Shown here piece by piece: positions 1-11,818 of a stretch of DNA of 64,000 bases. The stretch is taken from the NCBI RefSeq assembly GCF_029784155.1, contig NC_073692.1:70010012-70074011 (forward strand), written 5' to 3'. The notes beneath the pieces are model-generated. The model ran no database searches. It had not been told where the DNA came from and worked only from the letters and a program-made list of their open reading frames with translations. Numbering within the stretch: position 1 is the stretch's first letter; each line of letters opens with the position of its first letter. The translations under genes and the position numbers were made by a program. Origin of the DNA: Uranotaenia lowii (Eukaryota; Arthropoda; Insecta; Diptera; Culicidae).

Positions 1-1388
1 TAAACCAAAAAAGCCTATTAAATTTAACGAACGTAGAGGGTAATGATAAGAATGATGATAAACCATTTAAATTTCTGTTCTGAACTCTCTGGTGCTACTT
101 TTTTTAACTTAAAAATAAGCCATCGATCCAGATTGACCATTCATTTTTTCAACTGATTCGTTCCAGTGAAGGACAAAATATCCACCCACTCATCATCCGA
201 AAAACATTGTTGAGTTCTTTCATTTTCTGCTTTCAATCGACCACCAACCGGATCAAATTCATTGAAATTGAATATTGATGCACCCAGTCAACAAGCTCTG
301 AGCTCTGGAAAACAATAGGAGAGCCGGTTTGAGACCAAGATTTCTAAGAACAAAATCAAACAAACTAGAACTTGTTTACGGGCCCGTTCGTTCATAGTTC
401 ATCTATTTGGAAGAAACACCGAGCACATTTTATTTCTTCCTCATCCCTCCTTTCCCAACTGCTTTCGGTCTAATGGAATATGTAATATTAACGGCAAACA
501 TCGTTCACGTTTTCTTTGTCTTCCTGGGACTCTGTTGTTGGTCTTCAGCAGTCGGTTCATACACACACATATTGCTCCAAGTTCTTGAAAAGCTTTCCCC
601 TGTTGAACAATATGTTCCATGATGAACACGTTAAAGCTTTGCGTTTTGTCTCAGCTTTCATCCCCTGGAGGATATTCTCGAGAGTTTGCCATCCAGAGCG
701 TTATGACTCCCCCGCAATTCTTCTCCCAGCAGAGCCTCATTCATGTTGTAAGTTCTCATGTAGGTAAGGGTGGCGTGTCGTTCATTACAAATTTCACCAT
801 CATCATCGCTTCATCACGTCGAACTCATCCCTTGGATTTTCGGCTCAAAAATATTTTCCAAACGTCGTCGTTGCTTGTTTTCTGTCTGAACTTCTAAGAG
901 GGGGGGTTGGAAAATTTTGTAGCTCAGCTAAAGTTCACGCTCTATGATATTGTTTAATCTATGTTTTGTTTTGTTTCAAAGCTCACTGACTGTTTGGGCG
1001 CTACTTGGGGTATGTGTGCCGAAACAGAGCACTCCTCACCGGAGGACATCCCCATATGTTGGGAATCATGTCGGACAAATCAAGTTACACACTTGCAAAG
1101 ACATCATATGCTACGGTAGTACCACCAGGATTTATGATCTCCGGATTCTTCAACTTGTACTTGCCCGTTCTGTTGTAAGCCAGAAACATCTATCCAACCT
1201 CTTCATTGAGTCCACATTCAGTCACGGATGATTTATTATACTTTTATCTAGAGGGACAAATTTGAAGAACTATCCCTAGGGGAGATAAAACGTACCTACG
1301 AAAACAAATAAACTAGAACTAAATCCAGACCTGCGTCAATGTGTCAATCATGCATGTGCCCAATTCTTGAAACTTATTACTATATAGG
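1..1388. other. Unassigned, unique-looking sequence
   Basis: This stretch is less AT-rich than what follows and shows no repeat termini, tRNA-like boxes or long inverted repeats. Reading frames here reach at most about 95 codons, overlap on both strands and show no recognisable motif. It is probably intergenic or intronic host DNA. Confidence 0.5.
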
Positions 1389-1390
1389 TA

Positions 1391-2339
1391 CCGTAAACTG
1401 GGGGTACTTTGATCAGCGGGGTAACTTTGATCGGCATGAAATTTTTGCAGACAATCATCATTAACTAAGTATAAAGTTAAAATATCTGAAAACTGTTTAC
1501 TTCGTTTGAAAGCCCATAAATTGAGTAACAAATAAGCTAAATTTGGTTTTTATTAGAAGATTTTTAATGTTACTTAAAATGTAATATAAAAATCTTAAAA
1601 TATCTGGTTTGTTGAAGGTTCACAAACAAACATCTCTCATGATCAAATTTAAGCATTAAGGAGCAAATGGGTTATTTTTTGTGAAAGTTCAACTTTTGTC
1701 TTGGTTTAGGTGTAGTTTAAGTGTTATTTTTATGGTCATTTGATGGTGAGCTTTGGATGTTGAAAAAAAAGGTCATTTTCCATGAAAAAGTCCGTATAGA
1801 AAAAATGGCTTAAAACCCTATCAAATGGTTAAGTTTGAAGAAAAAAAGAACATAGGAATAGTGCGAAGACTTAGGAAATTGCATAAAGGTAAAATTTCAT
1901 TTCTTTTTGAGGCCAAAAAATATTTGTAAAATGTTTATAATTTATGCCCCTAAATGTATGCAGCAACATTGTCCACAATTTGAGTATATTTGTTTTTGAA
2001 AGAAAACGTTGAAAAATTCAATTGAGTCCATACAAAAAATTATAGTAATCAATGTGTTGAGCCTTCTTTGGTAAATGGCATCGAAACAATAATTTTGAAG
2101 ATGTTGAGATACGTAAAAACCATAGTGATCAAAGTTACTCCGAAACTCGAAGTGTGGTTTTTTAACAAACATTTAATTATAACCACAATGTCGTTTGAAT
2201 TAACTGCAATCAATGATCATGTTTAATACTCCTCACCTCAGTAAGTGTTTTAAAACTTTAAGGTGTTACGAAAAATTAATCCCTTCCAAAATATTAAAAA
2301 ATGAATGAAAAAAGTGATCAAAGTTCCCCCAGTTTACGG
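1391..2339. mobile_element. TA-flanked MITE with CCGTAAACTGGGG ends (Tc1/mariner-type size and target)
   Basis: The left end CCGTAAACTGGGGGTACTTT is mirrored at the right end by AAGTTCCCCCAGTTTACGG, and both sides are flanked by TA. The motif GGGGTAACTTTGATC recurs just inside the left end and, inverted, as GATCAAAGTT near the right end. The 949-bp interior has no transposase frame, so this is a non-autonomous element. A TA target with short inverted ends fits the Tc1/mariner superfamily; that assignment is inferred. A related internal fragment lies at 25161-25395. Confidence 0.82.
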
Positions 2340-2341
2340 TA

Positions 2342-3147
2342 TGTGTTAAATGTGACATAATTCGAGAAGTGAATTCCAATGATAATCGAGCGAATGTCGT
2401 ATGGACGTCATAATGCAGCTATGCTACGCTACAAGTCAATTATAGGTTATCTCCAGCGATTTTGCGAATGTGTCAATGAAATTTCCTGTCATCTTCTATT
2501 GCTTCCGTGCGTACCTATGAGATATTTGGAACGAATATGGTGCAAGGTGTGCATTCGATGCCGTTGGAGCGAGAGACACGCACAGCTCCCGGGGGAGAAC
2601 GGGTTATCGTCATTTCGGATCGATATGAAGGTCTGAAAATTTGGTAGGGGAAAAACAAACTACCCAGCAAACATTTTTGTAGCTATATTCTTATGCTGTT
2701 CCATATACGTTATAGAATGATCGTACACCAATTGGGCGCTATCCGACAACTCATTCTTGCATATTGAAAGAATGCAAAGAGCGAAAGATTTTGCTCTCAT
2801 ATAGTTTCGAATCGTTGCCAGTGACAATATTTTCCAGTTCTATCATTGGTTAATAAAACTCAATTCCCATCTGATTTTAAGCCATCTGGATGCACTGCTG
2901 GCTGCAGAGAGAACATGAGGATGATTTTCTCATTTAAAGCCCACGCCGAAGCAAAATCTTTCCAAAATGTACAAACATTGCGAACTTTCTATCATATCCG
3001 ATTTAAACTAACTTCAGACGACATTTTATACGATCTTCTCACTATTCAGTTAAAATTGTGGTTCGCAACATCATAGTAAACGATTTAATTTATCACTTCT
3101 GAAATTTTTATTTCTATTTAGAGTTGCAAGTCGGGTTAGAAATTGCC
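2342..3147. other. Unassigned sequence
   Basis: No repeat boundary, RNA gene or convincing coding frame was seen. The part around 2380-2640 is somewhat GC-richer and may be unique host DNA. Confidence 0.4.
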
Positions 3148-3330
3148 TCCGACCGTGGCCTAGAGGATAGCGTTTATGCCAAAGGTCATGAGATCGAGTC
3201 TCGGACACGGCATACATAGTACTGTTCCTACGGGCTGGTGGTGTTTGCATTAGTATTACGCTAGCCATTATATCCTTGAAAGATATTCGCTTAAGTCTAA
3301 AGTAGAATTTAGATCTCTTCAAATAAACAT
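3148..3330 (+). mobile_element. tRNA-derived SINE-like element
   Basis: An A-box-like TGGCCTAGAGG at 3156-3166 and a B-box-like GATCGAGTC at 3192-3200 are about 26 bp apart, close to tRNA spacing, in a locally GC-richer block. It lacks a clean acceptor stem, so it is not a functional tRNA. The remainder resembles a SINE body. The 3' boundary is uncertain and no target duplication was found. Confidence 0.6.
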
Positions 3331-4206
3331 GAAGTTTCACTAGAATCCTATATGTGTGTGTACGACTTTTTTTTTTAAATATATAGTTACAGTATTCGAT
3401 ACAAACCTCTAATTAGTCCGCTAATCGTTAATTAATCCGTTAGTTTTTGTTAGCGAATCTATGTTTATATAAAATTTTCGGTAAACTAACGGATAAATAT
3501 ACTTCACCAAATGGAATTAGTGAAGTAAGATTGGTAATATAAACTATTTCCAATGTCTAACGATTAAAATGTATATAAAACACTAAATGCTTTTCAGTCT
3601 GCTATTTGTTTAACGGTTTAAAAAATCCACCATTTTTTATAAGTTATACAAGAGTGTTCATGATCAGGTGGTGAAGTTTGTTCTTGGGTTAGAAGAAATC
3701 TAGGAAATCTGTTAGAAGAAAATTAACCGATTAGAGTTTTGTGCCCAATACTGCGTAATTGACACAAAGAATTTCGATTGAAACAAAAAACATCAAAATT
3801 GTATGGATTATGGATTCATAATTATGGGCTCTGAAGCAAATTACAATTCTTGGCTCATATTTGAAATTATTATCTGAAATCTCAATGCAGAAACCGTTTA
3901 TATTTGTACAATCCAAACAACGTATTGGAATTCCGAAACACATTGCAAATTCAAATTTTGAATAAAGGTTCAAAATTCATATTCATAATTAAAATTTAAA
4001 ATTAAGATTCTGATTTGAGCTGAAATGAAATCCACATTCAAAATAAAATTATAAAGATGACTATATCGTTTTGGCATTCAAATTGCAAGAGATCGCAGAC
4101 TTATAATTCAAATTTTCAAATTTTTAACCAAAGTTAGTTCGTTTGTCCAATTCAACTGAAAATTATAAAGATAAAGTGAAATTAGAGTTATCTTTTATGA
4201 AAAACT
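3331..4206. other. AT-rich unassigned sequence
   Basis: Very AT-rich DNA. A short imperfect dyad with TTAGCG/CGCTAA-type halves lies near 3418-3455. Nothing else was identified. Confidence 0.4.
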
Positions 4207-4463
4207 CTGGTTTTTATTTGACAAAAAACCTACCTTAGCAATTAGCAATTACCTTAGCAACCTTACCAATTTTTTATGAAAAATATTTGATGATAACATG
4301 TATCTTCTCTTAAATAAATTGCAGGAATGCCCTTCAATTTCTTTAAGAGAAGATACATGAAATGAAGAGTGACCTGCAATTTCTGATACATGTTTCTTTA
4401 TCATCCAATATTTTGCATAAGCATTTAGAATTCCTGTGGATTTTTTTGTCAAATAATAAACTT
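4207..4463. repeat. Small palindromic MITE-like element
   Basis: TTATTTGACAAAAAA near 4216 is mirrored by TTTTTTGTCAAATAA near 4441. Inside, CATGTATCTTCTCTTAAA at about 4299 is mirrored by TTTAAGAGAAGATACATG at about 4342, and a third related copy lies at 4387. It is a compact, partly folded inverted repeat of about 250 bp. A 67-codon minus-strand frame crosses it but spans both arms, so it is unlikely to be a gene. Confidence 0.5.
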
Positions 4464-4616
4464 AGTTTTCATGAAATAAAACTTTCAGAATAAACCTTTA
4501 CTTGACTTTATCTGCATCGTATGTTTGGCATATTATTCGTTTCGTTCAAGAGCCAAATGAGCTTGATAGAAGCAAAGCGAGAAAAGTTATCACGTAAATT
4601 GTTATGGACTGCTGGT

Positions 4617-5325
4617 GTCTTCACTTACCCCGCTTTTTGGGGTAGATTTTCCCTATGCTTTTTCAGGAAATTTTCAGCAAATTTGTGTTTTCTTTAATGA
4701 ATACGTTACTTTATAGCTCGAACGAATTTTGAAAAAAAGTCCATGGTACTATTAGTAAACCATCTTTCAATGATTATTGTGTGTAATTTATTTTGCAACA
4801 CACGAGATCCGATGTTATTGAAAATATATACTTATTCCAGAACAACCCAACTTTTCATGATCCGAATACACAATATAGCTTAATTGTATTGGATTAAGGT
4901 CAGAAAACTGAAAAATTGTTTAAAAATCAAGCCTGTAGAATGCCTTCCACACTTACCCCAGGTAGGTTTTGGATACAAAATTGTAGTTTTTTGTAAATAA
5001 ACTCTTTTTTTCTTAATTTTTAACCATCGTTTTTTTCCTAACTGGTTGTTTCGAATGTAAGGATTGTTTTCATAAAGAGTTTTTTGTTAAGCGTCAGCTA
5101 GTTAACGAGAAATTTGCAATTGAAAAAGATGCACATCACCTCGACATCGTAGTTGAAAATAGAAAATTTCCAAAAAGCCGGTGTAAACATCCACTATAAT
5201 CGGAATCGTATCTTTTTCACAGCTATTGGATAGATTACAAGTAAATTGAACATTCTGAATCAATAGTTTAAAAAACACAGAAGTGTTTTAATAGTCATCG
5301 TCCACACTTACCCCGGTGTACCTTA
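4617..5325. repeat. Possible degraded MITE with CTTACCCC motifs
   Basis: CTTACCCC-type motifs recur at about 4623, 4951 and 5309, the last as CACTTACCCCGGTGTACC. Such motifs often sit at ends and subterminal positions of short DNA transposons. A matching inverted left end was not found, so this would be truncated or rearranged. Confidence 0.35.
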
Positions 5326-5357
5326 TCTCTAAATCAAATCAATTAAGCAAAATAAAT

Positions 5358-5722
5358 TTTGGCCAGATTACCCGTTTTTACCTGTACCTGCACGGAGATT
5401 CAATTTAAAAAAGAAGATTGAGAAAAATCTGACTCAGCCCGCTTACCCGAATTTTGTTGAAAAAAATCAAATTTTTCCGGATTTGTTCATATATTTCGCA
5501 ATATTCAATTCGATCAAAATTAAAACTTTAAAATTTGATTATGTTTTTCGAAAAAAAAAAATTAAAATGTAGTTCCTAGATTATTGCCAAAATTACCTGG
5601 ATAAATATTGCCCGGATTTTGGTAAGAAAATTTGGAAATCAAATGTCTGGATTTTGGCAGGTTTAAAAAAAAATAGCCCGGATTTGCTCCACCCGGATAC
5701 GTGCGGAAGAACTTCTGGAAAC
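5358..5722 (-). mobile_element. CCGGG-rich short element, copy 1
   Basis: The block runs from GGCCAGATTACCCG at the left, through several CCCGGATTTT motifs, to ACCCGGATACGTGCGGAAGAA and TTCTGGAAACC at the right. It matches the layout of the copies at 9076, 10743, 17214, 27834 and 50030: a TTGCCAGA-type end on one side, repeated CCCGGATTT blocks and a CCGGGCAAT-type end on the other. Minus orientation means that the TTGCCAGA end lies at the right. Confidence 0.6.
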
Positions 5723-7248
5723 CGTTAGCTTAATTCGCCAAATTTTGAAACAAATTTTAAGATTTCAACCATCAATGAAAGTAAAATTTCTAATTTGATT
5801 CTAATGGATTCCTTATAAAAATCTAAATAACTTTTTTAAAGAGTAATGAAAGTTTTATCAAAAGTTTCCATTTTATTCGAAAAACTGTTTCTCGCGTAAG
5901 CTTTCATTACGTCGTTTGAAACAAAATGTTAACAAGGAGTTTTATTACGAAAAAAATAAAAACTTACATAAACTAGTCGCAACTACTTTCTATTTAGAAT
6001 ATTTTGTAGCTTGAACAACATATAACGTGAAATACAAATTTTAAAGCTGTTTTGATAATTTTTGCAGCAATTTTCTGTGAATTCGTTAGATGTTTCATAC
6101 GACGCAATGAATGCTCAAGCAAGATTAATATTAAATGTTTTGAAAATAAATAATCAAAAGTATTAAAAAATTATTTAAATTTTTTATTCACGAATTGTTT
6201 GAGCAAAAATTTCATAGAAAAGAATAAGTCACCAAAATACCCTCATCAGGCAGTTCTTTCCACGGACCTGCAATGCAGCTATTCTGAAAACTGGAATGTT
6301 ACCAGCTGTAAACTGAAAATTAGAATTTAAATTTAAAAATTAAAATAAACTAATAAATATACACCTTATAGCAACCCAGATTGCTGAAATAAAGCTTATG
6401 TTAAAAGGATTTGTTTACTGCAAAAATTTAAAAATTGAAGTTTAAAATAATAAAACCTAATTTTTGTTCAATGCAACTAACAGTTCGAAAATTAAAAAAA
6501 AAAATTAAATGAAACCTAATGAGTTTTTCTCTTTTTGATATCTTAACAAGAGAGACTTTCAGCCTTTGGCTGGTTCGCCTCTACGAGTTTTCCTCTTGAT
6601 TTAAAAGAAAAAACGACATTTGGTAGGTTAAAGACGAAAAGTTATAGACAAAGAGCATAAATTCAGCATGACATAAATATTTAAAAAAAACGCGTTTGTT
6701 TTCTGTCCTTATATTTTCGTTAAAGGACATAATAAGAGTATGGACGGTAAATAACTAGAAATTTTTATTATATGAGCTTGTCAAAATTGTTTTCATAAGC
6801 CAAATTCCAAAACTCTATAAGAATCCTCTTTCAAAATTTTCTTTTAACGTTATATCTCAGAAACTGCACACTAAAACATTCAATTCGACCCATCCCAAGT
6901 GGCCGTGTGGAAATTTTCAGAGCACTTTTAAAGAAAATCATGCATAAAAAAAACGATAAATTGCGTACAATACGGAAAGTAACATCTATTCAGATTCAGA
7001 ATATGGTATTAAAAGTTTTTTGGTGAATCGTGATTGATATGCGAATGTTTAAAGTCGGGACGTTTTTTGGTTCAATTTTGTTTGGAATTTTGTATGGAAG
7101 AAGAGATTTTTGCATATTGAATCATCCAAAAAATTCAAATTAGCTTGAAATGAAGTTGGTCTTTGAATTTTGATTTTGTCTATTCTTAAGCTTCATTTCT
7201 TGCTAACATTGCTAACAACAAAAGTTATAACCATTTCAAAATATTCGG
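5723..7248. other. AT-rich unassigned sequence
   Basis: Strongly AT-rich DNA with homopolymer runs. No coding frame, RNA gene or transposon terminus was identified. Confidence 0.4.
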
Positions 7249-7450
7249 GCTTGTGATATAGCTCAGTTGGCAAGTCTGTTGTCTCCTGAGTCGATGTCCG
7301 CGAGTTCGAGCCCAAGAGTAAACATCGAACACAGTTGTACCGGATAAGTTTTTCAATAACGATCCGCCAACTGTAACGTTGATAAAGTCGCGAATGCCAT
7401 AAAGATGGTAAAACGACTATAATCGAAACAAAAAAAAAAAAAAAAAAAAA
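7249..7450 (+). mobile_element. tRNA-derived SINE with poly(A) tail
   Basis: A polymerase III promoter is visible: A box TAGCTCAGTTGG at 7259-7270 and B box GTTCGAGCC at 7304-7312. A tRNA-unrelated body follows, ending in GGTAAAACGACTATAATCG and then an A-rich tail of roughly 20 bases at about 7430-7450. This head-body-tail layout is that of a SINE, and the body end resembles SINEs I know from mosquitoes. Clear flanking duplications were not seen. Confidence 0.85.
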
Positions 7451-9075
7451 TTCAAAATAAAAAAAACTGAATCCATTCAAAAGTTTTTAAAAATGGCAGA
7501 CTATGCTTGGAAGAGCTTTTAATAATTTCATGATATGTTTTTGTAAAGCTTATATGAATCAATAAATTCTCTCGCTTTGCTAAACAGTTTTGGAGATTCT
7601 TTATTTTCATCCCTCAGCTTTCTAATCAGCAGTCCAAAAAAACTAAAATTTCAAAAAAAAAAATTTTAAAAGAATAATTATAACATCGAATATCAATTCT
7701 GCATACAAGTTAGGTTTGTTCTCTGTTCACATGAATTGTACAGCAAGAATCAAGGAACCTTTTTATCTAAAGTTATATTTTTGGATCTTTCAATATTTTT
7801 TTGCGATGTTTGAATGAAAAATTTTGATTTCTCATACAAATTTCCAAACAAAACTAAAACACGATACGCAAATTCAGGACTGGATGGATCGCTTCTAATT
7901 CCAATTTTTATTGCTACTTCTGGCAGCCAAAACAACCAAAAAATGTTATGAGATGTGTAAAAAAATTAATTTGAAATTTCCATACAAAGCTTGCAGCGAT
8001 CTAGTGTTTATCTCTTGCGATTAGTCATTAAATCTCACACAGCCATAAAAATTACTTCTAATAAAATCCTCGACGTCTTAAAAATGAACTGTCTCCTTAG
8101 TGGTAAAACTGACAGCTAAATAAATAAGTGAGAGGCATTTTTAGCAATAAGAAAGAACAAGAAAGAATCACCTCGTCCAACAATCTCAACCAAAATTCTA
8201 AGAAAGCCACTATCGGTGTGATTAATATAAACTCTTTTACTTTACTTTACGTTAAAGGAAATCTTTGGAAAATTAGGAATATTTGTAAATGGTTAAAAAA
8301 TTGGAAACGTTTGAACCCAACGTTATCAAAACATTTATTCCAAAATGAACCAATCATTCAAGGTGTGAATTTTCATAAGGGCATAATTAAGAACCTTTGT
8401 TGAGCATTTCAAATATTTTTTGTCAACTTTAAGAAAATATTTAAAGTACGAGTAAACACAAAAAAAGTTCTCAATAATGTGCTGATGATAATACTGACTG
8501 GAATAATTTTTTTTGAAATATTCATAACAAGTATTTTAGAGTACTTTTTTAAATCTTTTACAAACTGTAAAACGTTTTCATTTTCATATTTTACTATAAA
8601 TTGAATATTGAACCTATTATTTGGGATTGTTTTGAAAATCTTTTTTCTTCGATATTTTACATCTAGGTCCAATAAAACGTTTCAGTTCAGTACTGTGATA
8701 GGGTAGATTCAAAGTTGGAAATTTCGGTCATCCACAAAAAAACGGCAAAACAAAAGTTCAAAATTATTATTCAAACTTGCAGATCAGATCTTCAACTATA
8801 AACAGATTTGCTGAAAATCTCAAAACTCCCGTCCATTTGTGAGAAAAACATGTTATTATAAAAATCACCGCTTAAAGGGTCCAAAGAAGAGTAAATAACA
8901 CTACAATTGTTTTCTCGTGAATACCTCGCGAACAGTTTAAATACATCAGTGTACACAAAAAGATCCAAGTTGGCCAGTCTCTTTCGAACAATTAATGTTT
9001 TTTAAGATTTTTAACTTTGACCCTTAAGAAAAGAAAGGGTGTTTGTTGTGATTGACGTGTTAGATCTGTTAAAGT
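7451..9075. other. AT-rich unassigned sequence
   Basis: Low-GC DNA. Frames of 61-91 codons exist but are lysine/asparagine/phenylalanine-rich, as expected from base composition, and show no motif. Confidence 0.4.
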
Positions 9076-9428
9076 AAAGTTGCTAGATTGTTCGGATTGC
9101 TAGATAATTTGGGAACAGTTCGGTCCTGTTTTCATTGGAAAAATGCTCGGATTTTGCCCGGATTTATCCACTTTAGATGGCAAATCAAACAAAAAAACAA
9201 CAAATTGTGTTGTTGAACAAGTTTCATAAAAACAATTATGAAATGGGGTCTACGATTTAAAATCTGTCAAAAAGTTTTGATGATTTTTTTCTACTTTTGC
9301 CCAGATTTTGCCCGGATTTTTGGTCGACAATTTTGAAATAAAAAGCCCGGATCTTTCCAGGGTTTAATTTAAAATTGCCCGGATTTGTCCGGCCCGGATA
9401 CATGCTGAAAAAACTCTGGCAAACTTAT
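9076..9428 (-). mobile_element. CCGGG-rich short element, copy 2
   Basis: It starts near AAAGTTGCTAGATTGTTCGG, contains repeated TGCCCGGATTT blocks, and ends with GGCCCGGATACATGCTG followed by CTCTGGCAAACTTA. The ends are imperfect inverted versions of AAGTTTGCCAGAG. It has no coding capacity. Confidence 0.7.
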
Positions 9429-10742
9429 GTAAAAGTTTTAAATTGTGTGTTGTTTATGCTCTTACGATGTTTTGCTCTCATGTTAACTTCACGAGAAATA
9501 ACAGTTCTACAATGCAGTTCTGGTTTTTTTTTAGTATCCCCATTTCACCTAATCGTTCCGTATCCTTTTTTGGATTACTTTGGAACACCCGTTCTGTGGT
9601 CGAAGTTGGGTAAAATACCCTGATAAGTTGGTTTTATATGATGTGGCGCTGAAAGCGGAAATGGGAGAGGCTTAATGCTCACGCGCAAAATCACACGTGA
9701 CGAAACCCATCATTATGGACAAAAATGGTGGAAGGTGATAGTTAACTTATTTCAAGTTTCATTAAATTTTGAAATATTGAAAATAATATGCAATGTGGAA
9801 AATGGTAGTGCTGTCGATTTGGGCACAAAATAGTTCCACTGTAGCTGCAACAACATAGTATTGGAATTTAATCATCCAAGTGATCAAAAAGCAAACGGAA
9901 ACCGATACTCAAAATTGGGTCACAAACAACACCACCAACAGGGAAACTGGAAGGTAGCAAAGACGAAAATGACCAGTCATATGCATATCGCATCCAAATT
10001 TTGCCAACCAATTTCGAGTTCAGTTCGTGCGTGGAATTTTATTCTGTCGGCTGCCCCGCACGAATAAATTGCATCCAAATTGATACCAATTGGAAGATCA
10101 CGTCCCGTTGCCATTGCTACATTGTATCTGCTTGCGAGTGGCCATTTTCTACCCGAAAGCTGAATTGCATAATTTTTGAACCGATATTCATAACAGTATC
10201 GATTTTTTTGAGGGATGTCTGTTGAATGAAGACATATTCGTTAACTCCGTCTAACTACTTTGCAATTGTTTGCGAAAAGTGTTTATAACAAAAACATTAA
10301 AAGCAATAGCAAAACGGCTTGAAAATATTTTAAATAAACTTTTCAAACGTTCACTAAACTTTTTTTTAACTTCCTTACAGTTTCCAAAACTACTGCATTA
10401 TTATCAATTTCATTCAAATATCTCAATGTTTTTGTTATAAGGATTTTTTCAGACGAACATTTTCAAATAAGTGATGTTTATAAGATTTATGAGAGAAAAA
10501 AACGAGAAACACTGTTCAGAAAATTGAGAATATCTCATCAGCGTAGTTGATTTATGCAATTTTTTTTAGTCTTGGAATCTAAAATTTTATAATATTCTCA
10601 TTAAATTTTATCTCTTAATATTTTTAAAGTTTGTTTGAATTGGAATAACAAAAGCATTGCGAATTGCTCGAAATGTTGTGTATATTAAAATTTCCAATCT
10701 CCAAAGTAAATAATCGGAATATGTACTTCGAATGCTTAGACT
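9429..10742. other. Unassigned sequence
   Basis: The part at 9640-10200 is less AT-rich and may be unique host DNA; the rest is AT-rich. No supported feature was found. Confidence 0.4.
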
Positions 10743-11098
10743 GAGGTTTTCAGATTGCCCGGTTTTATCCGGCTTTGCCCGGATATTTTAAATAAAATTT
10801 GGGGAAAGTCTGGTCTGGCCTGGTTGGCCGGATTTCATTGAAAAAGCCTGGATTTCTTCCGGGTTTTTTCTCATTCTCAAATCAAACTAATACATAAATT
10901 GTGTTGCATTTTTTTTGCGCCCAAAACGATTTTTTTTGAGTAACTTTCAAAAATTATGAAAGGTTTTTTGAAAGCCTGAAATACAATTTCAAATCTGCAG
11001 ATGGATTTTCATGAATTTTTTTTTCAAACCTTTATTTAGATTCTTGTTGAGTAATTCCTGGGTTTTGTCCTGGGTCCGGAAATTCTGGCAACCTTAGC
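10743..11098 (-). mobile_element. CCGGG-rich short element, copy 3
   Basis: The left boundary is near TTTTCAGATTGCCCGG. TTTGCCCGGATATTTT-type blocks follow, and the right end reads GGTCCGGAAATTCTGGCAA then CCTTAGC. It has the same architecture and orientation as copies 1 and 2. Confidence 0.7.
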
Positions 11099-11818
11099 TT
11101 AGGCTCATTCGAATCATGAAATTTAGAACAACTATCATGCCCCCAAAGTTTTTCATTGTATTTTTATGAGTTGTTGAAAGGACAGGAAGCTTGCAAATCA
11201 GGTCAACTTATGCTCTCAAAGCCCCATGAAACCATAACAAACCCAACTTACAGTCGTTCGTCATTGTTGCAAACAAAAAGGTCTACTCATGCTCCGAGGT
11301 TGAAAATTGCCTGAAGCCTGTATGCTCGTTAACCTTATCCGTGTTTCTATCAGCACGGAAACAAATTATTTCTGAGCTTTCCGAATCGAGGTACCTCCAG
11401 CGTCTAAAAGTTGCATGTAGGAACCGACCCATGAGCTGACATTCAATTTGGGCATCTAGTTAGAGCAACTTTTGCCAACCGACCAGGACGGCGAAAACGA
11501 CGCCGCGCCTTGGAGAATGATGGCTTATACGGCAGAATTGTGGCACCTTTATCCTGGGGCGTTACAATGATGAGTTTAACAACTGCTTCTGGCTGGCTGG
11601 GGTCCTTGTATCGTAAAAATGGTAGGGTTTTGTATAGGTTTTCACAATGAATGAAGAGTATGTATAGACAGTTAGCAGAAATTGTATTTCAATGAATGGA
11701 CTAGGCTTGTTCGAAATGATAAAAAATAAAGAACACTTCCCTCTCCACAAGCTTCATTTTGAAAAGCCTCAACATAACTAACCTTAACCTTCATGAATTA
11801 TTGAATTTTTGAAAAAAA
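11099..11818. other. Unassigned, GC-richer sequence
   Basis: The segment around 11280-11560 is noticeably GC-richer and non-repetitive, suggesting unique host DNA, possibly a conserved non-coding piece. No coding frame was recognised. Confidence 0.4.

Noticed and set aside
3151..3215. tRNA gene
   Set aside because: The box spacing is tRNA-like, but stems do not form convincingly; it is better explained as a SINE head.
4249..4452. 67-codon minus-strand frame
   Set aside because: It spans both arms of a small inverted repeat; no family was recognised, though its residue mix is less biased than most.
7253..7325. tRNA gene
   Set aside because: It has A and B boxes but no paired acceptor stem, and it continues into a SINE body with an A-tail.
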